This document shows, one piece after another, positions 13,562 through 14,612 of a DNA stretch of 14,612 nucleotides; position 1 is the stretch's first letter, and each line of letters begins with the position of its first letter. The stretch is from Candidatus Levybacteria bacterium RIFCSPLOWO2_01_FULL_42_15 (GTDB lineage Bacteria > Patescibacteriota > Microgenomatia > Levybacterales > UBA12049), in the NCBI GenBank assembly GCA_001784055.1, contig MFOZ01000022.1:3902-18513 (forward strand), given 5' to 3'. A program made the position numbers and the translations under genes. The notes under the pieces were generated by a model. It was not told the DNA's origin and searched no databases. It worked only from the letters and a program-made list of their open reading frames with translations.

Positions 13562-14612
13562 GTGAGAGAATACACAAAGAAAGCAGCACTTCTTCGTAAA
13601 CTTTGTCTTGTTACAACCTCCGCGGCAGGATCAGGGCATCCTACCTCTTGTATGTCTTGCGCGGATCTTGTCGCGGTTCTTTTTGACCGCTTTTTCCGCT
13701 ACGATATTGCAAGTCCTGATGATGCCAACAATGATAGATTCATTCTTTCCAAAGGGCACGTAGCTCCTCTTTTGTACGCAGCATATGCGCTAAGTGGAGC
13801 TTTTCCTGTGGAAGATCTTACAACACTTCGTACGATCTCAAGTCCTCTGGAAGGGCATCCAACACCGGAATTTCGCTACGCCGAGGCGGCAACGGGCTCT
13901 CTTGGTCAGGGACTCTCCGTTGGCGCGGGGATGGCTCTTTTTGCGAAAAAACAAATTCTTCCTTACAAAACATTTGTGTTGTTGGGGGACGGAGAAATGG
14001 CAGAAGGGAGTATCTGGGAAACATGTAATTTTGCTGCGTACTATGCGTTGGATAATCTTATCGCAATGATCGACGTAAACAGATTAGGCCAGAGTCAAGA
14101 AACCATGTTTGGGCATCGAATCGAGGAACATGTTCAGAGAATTTCCTCTTTTGGATGGGAAGTTGTTGCAATTGACGGACATAACGTTGAGGAAATAGAA
14201 CGGGCGTTTTCTCTTGCGATTGCCAACAAATCGAAAAAACCATTCGCAATTGTTGCAAAAACCAAAAAAGGAAAAGGCGTGCCGTTTTTGGAGGATAAAG
14301 AAGGATGGCATGGAAAAGCATTAAAACAAGAGGAGCTTGTCAAGGCGCTAGAGGAGTTGGGAGAGGTGGATGAAAAATTGCGATTCGTCCTTGCGAGTTC
14401 TGCCACTCTGATTCGGGGTCCTGTCAGTTCAGAATCTATCGCGGGTCCTGCCACTTTACTTCGGGGTCCTGTCAGTCGTTTCCCTCCCGTCTTCGCTAAA
14501 GCTTCGGCGGGCAGGCCCGCCAGCGCTGCCTTGCCCCTCGAAGCGAAGCGGAGTGGGGTCGGGAGCCCTTCCACGACTGCCACCCCTCCCTCGCGCCTGC
14601 CCCGCTCAGCGG
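13562..14612 (+). CDS. tkt: Transketolase (animal-type), N-terminal part, cut by right edge
   Basis: Thiamine-diphosphate enzyme that moves two-carbon ketol units in the non-oxidative pentose phosphate pathway. GTG 13562 is the only sensible start in the frame (in-frame TAG at 13532). 350 codons are visible and open to the edge. The pyrophosphate-binding domain is intact. It has GSGHPTSC (23-30), NDRFILSKGH (57-66), TGSLGQGLS (111-119), the ThDP/Mg motif GDGEMAEGS to DVNRLGQS (142-178), FGWEVVAIDGHNVEE (197-211) and KTKKGKGV then EDKEGWHGK (233-252). The wording of these motifs is closer to human-type TKT than to E. coli TktA. After about residue 275, where the linker to the pyrimidine domain should run, the sequence changes to Arg/Pro/Ala/Ser-rich repeats and GC rises sharply. 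Whether the frame continues into the second half lies beyond the window. Confidence 0.9.
   Translation, partial: MREYTKKAALLRKLCLVTTSAAGSGHPTSCMSCADLVAVLFDRFFRYDIASPDDANNDRFILSKGHVAPLLYAAYALSGAFPVEDLTTLRTISSPLEGHPTPEFRYAEAATGSLGQGLSVGAGMALFAKKQILPYKTFVLLGDGEMAEGSIWETCNFAAYYALDNLIAMIDVNRLGQSQETMFGHRIEEHVQRISSFGWEVVAIDGHNVEEIERAFSLAIANKSKKPFAIVAKTKKGKGVPFLEDKEGWHGKALKQEELVKALEELGEVDEKLRFVLASSATLIRGPVSSESIAGPATLLRGPVSRFPPVFAKASAGRPASAALPLEAKRSGVGSPSTTATPPSRLPRSA
14400..14476 (+). repeat. 48-bp tandem duplication inside the transketolase frame
   Basis: CTGCCACT (14400-14407) and TTCGGGGTCCTGTCAGT (14412-14428) recur exactly 48 bases later at 14448-14455 and 14460-14476. The unit is 16 codons, so the frame is kept and the protein repeats ATLIRGPVS and ATLLRGPVS. 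The linking part (14429-14447) also contains GCGGGTC, a near copy of the same word. Confidence 0.8.
14506..14521. repeat. GC-rich inverted repeat
   Basis: GGCGGGC (14506-14512), AG, GCCCGCC (14515-14521) is a perfect 7-bp inverted repeat, preceded by CTTCGCTAAAGCTTC. The block from 14501 to the edge is about three quarters G+C by my count, against roughly 37 percent at 14221-14280. It looks like a dispersed genomic repeat inserted in or adjoining the coding frame. Confidence 0.7.

Noticed and set aside
14134..14583. Minus-strand open frame of 149 codons over the transketolase 3' part
   Set aside because: It arises from the GC-rich repeat block and antisense of conserved TKT motifs; no start signal or family match.
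1..14612. CRISPR array, insertion sequence, rRNA or tRNA genes
   Set aside because: No spaced direct repeats, transposase frame, terminal inverted repeats flanking a gene, or cloverleaf sequences were seen; the only tandem repeat is the 48-bp duplication near the right edge.

Overview
The window looks like a piece of a Candidate Phyla Radiation (Patescibacteria) genome, most like Microgenomates/OP11. This rests on protein style (SerRS, SecA, the major pilin and the conserved hypotheticals), compact gene packing, moderate-to-low GC, and a type IV pilus locus without a secretin. TGA serves as a stop (secA, the giant pilin gene, the PilM-like gene), which argues against the recoded Gracilibacteria/Absconditabacteria. 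The lineage assignment is inference; no marker gene was searched.

Layout, left to right. (1) 1-1170: the 3' part of serS, cut by the left edge. (2) 1171-1493: a non-protein stretch holding a self-contained small transcription unit. It has a TTGACA promoter element, a structured leader, a nine-codon ORF (Met-Ala-Lys6-Arg) behind a perfect Shine-Dalgarno, a second hairpin and a strong intrinsic terminator. (3) 1494-4169: secA with its own extended -10. (4) 4338-11066: a seven-gene pilus operon. It encodes a PilB/GspE ATPase, a PilC/GspF platform protein and four prepilins in gspH-I-J-K order. The I-like one is a 640-residue protein with a predicted beta-propeller. Last is a bitopic PilM/GspL-like protein. 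(5) 11143-11604: the major pilin under its own promoter, followed by a small two-TM protein. (6) 11939-13154: an envelope protein with a possible double-psi beta-barrel, and a small helical hypothetical. (7) 13169-13504, minus strand: a MazG-like NTP pyrophosphohydrolase. (8) 13562 to the right edge: the N-terminal half of an animal-type transketolase, whose interdomain linker runs into GC-rich repeats.

How the parts fit. SecA drives protein export. The 4338-11604 block would build a monoderm-type type IV pilus: motor, platform, H/I/J/K-like priming or tip complex, major fibre subunit. The large I-like pilin is a candidate tip adhesin. No PilT, PilD, PilN, PilO or secretin gene is in view.

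A recurring regulatory signature is visible. At operon heads (secA, pilB, the pilin gene, 11939, 12825, the MazG-like gene, transketolase) a -10-like hexamer ends 6-11 bases before the start codon, and most have no Shine-Dalgarno. These mRNAs are probably leaderless or nearly so. Several operon-internal genes have Shine-Dalgarno sequences or stop/start overlap. The Lys6 mini-ORF is the exception: it has a long structured leader and the best ribosome-binding site in the window.
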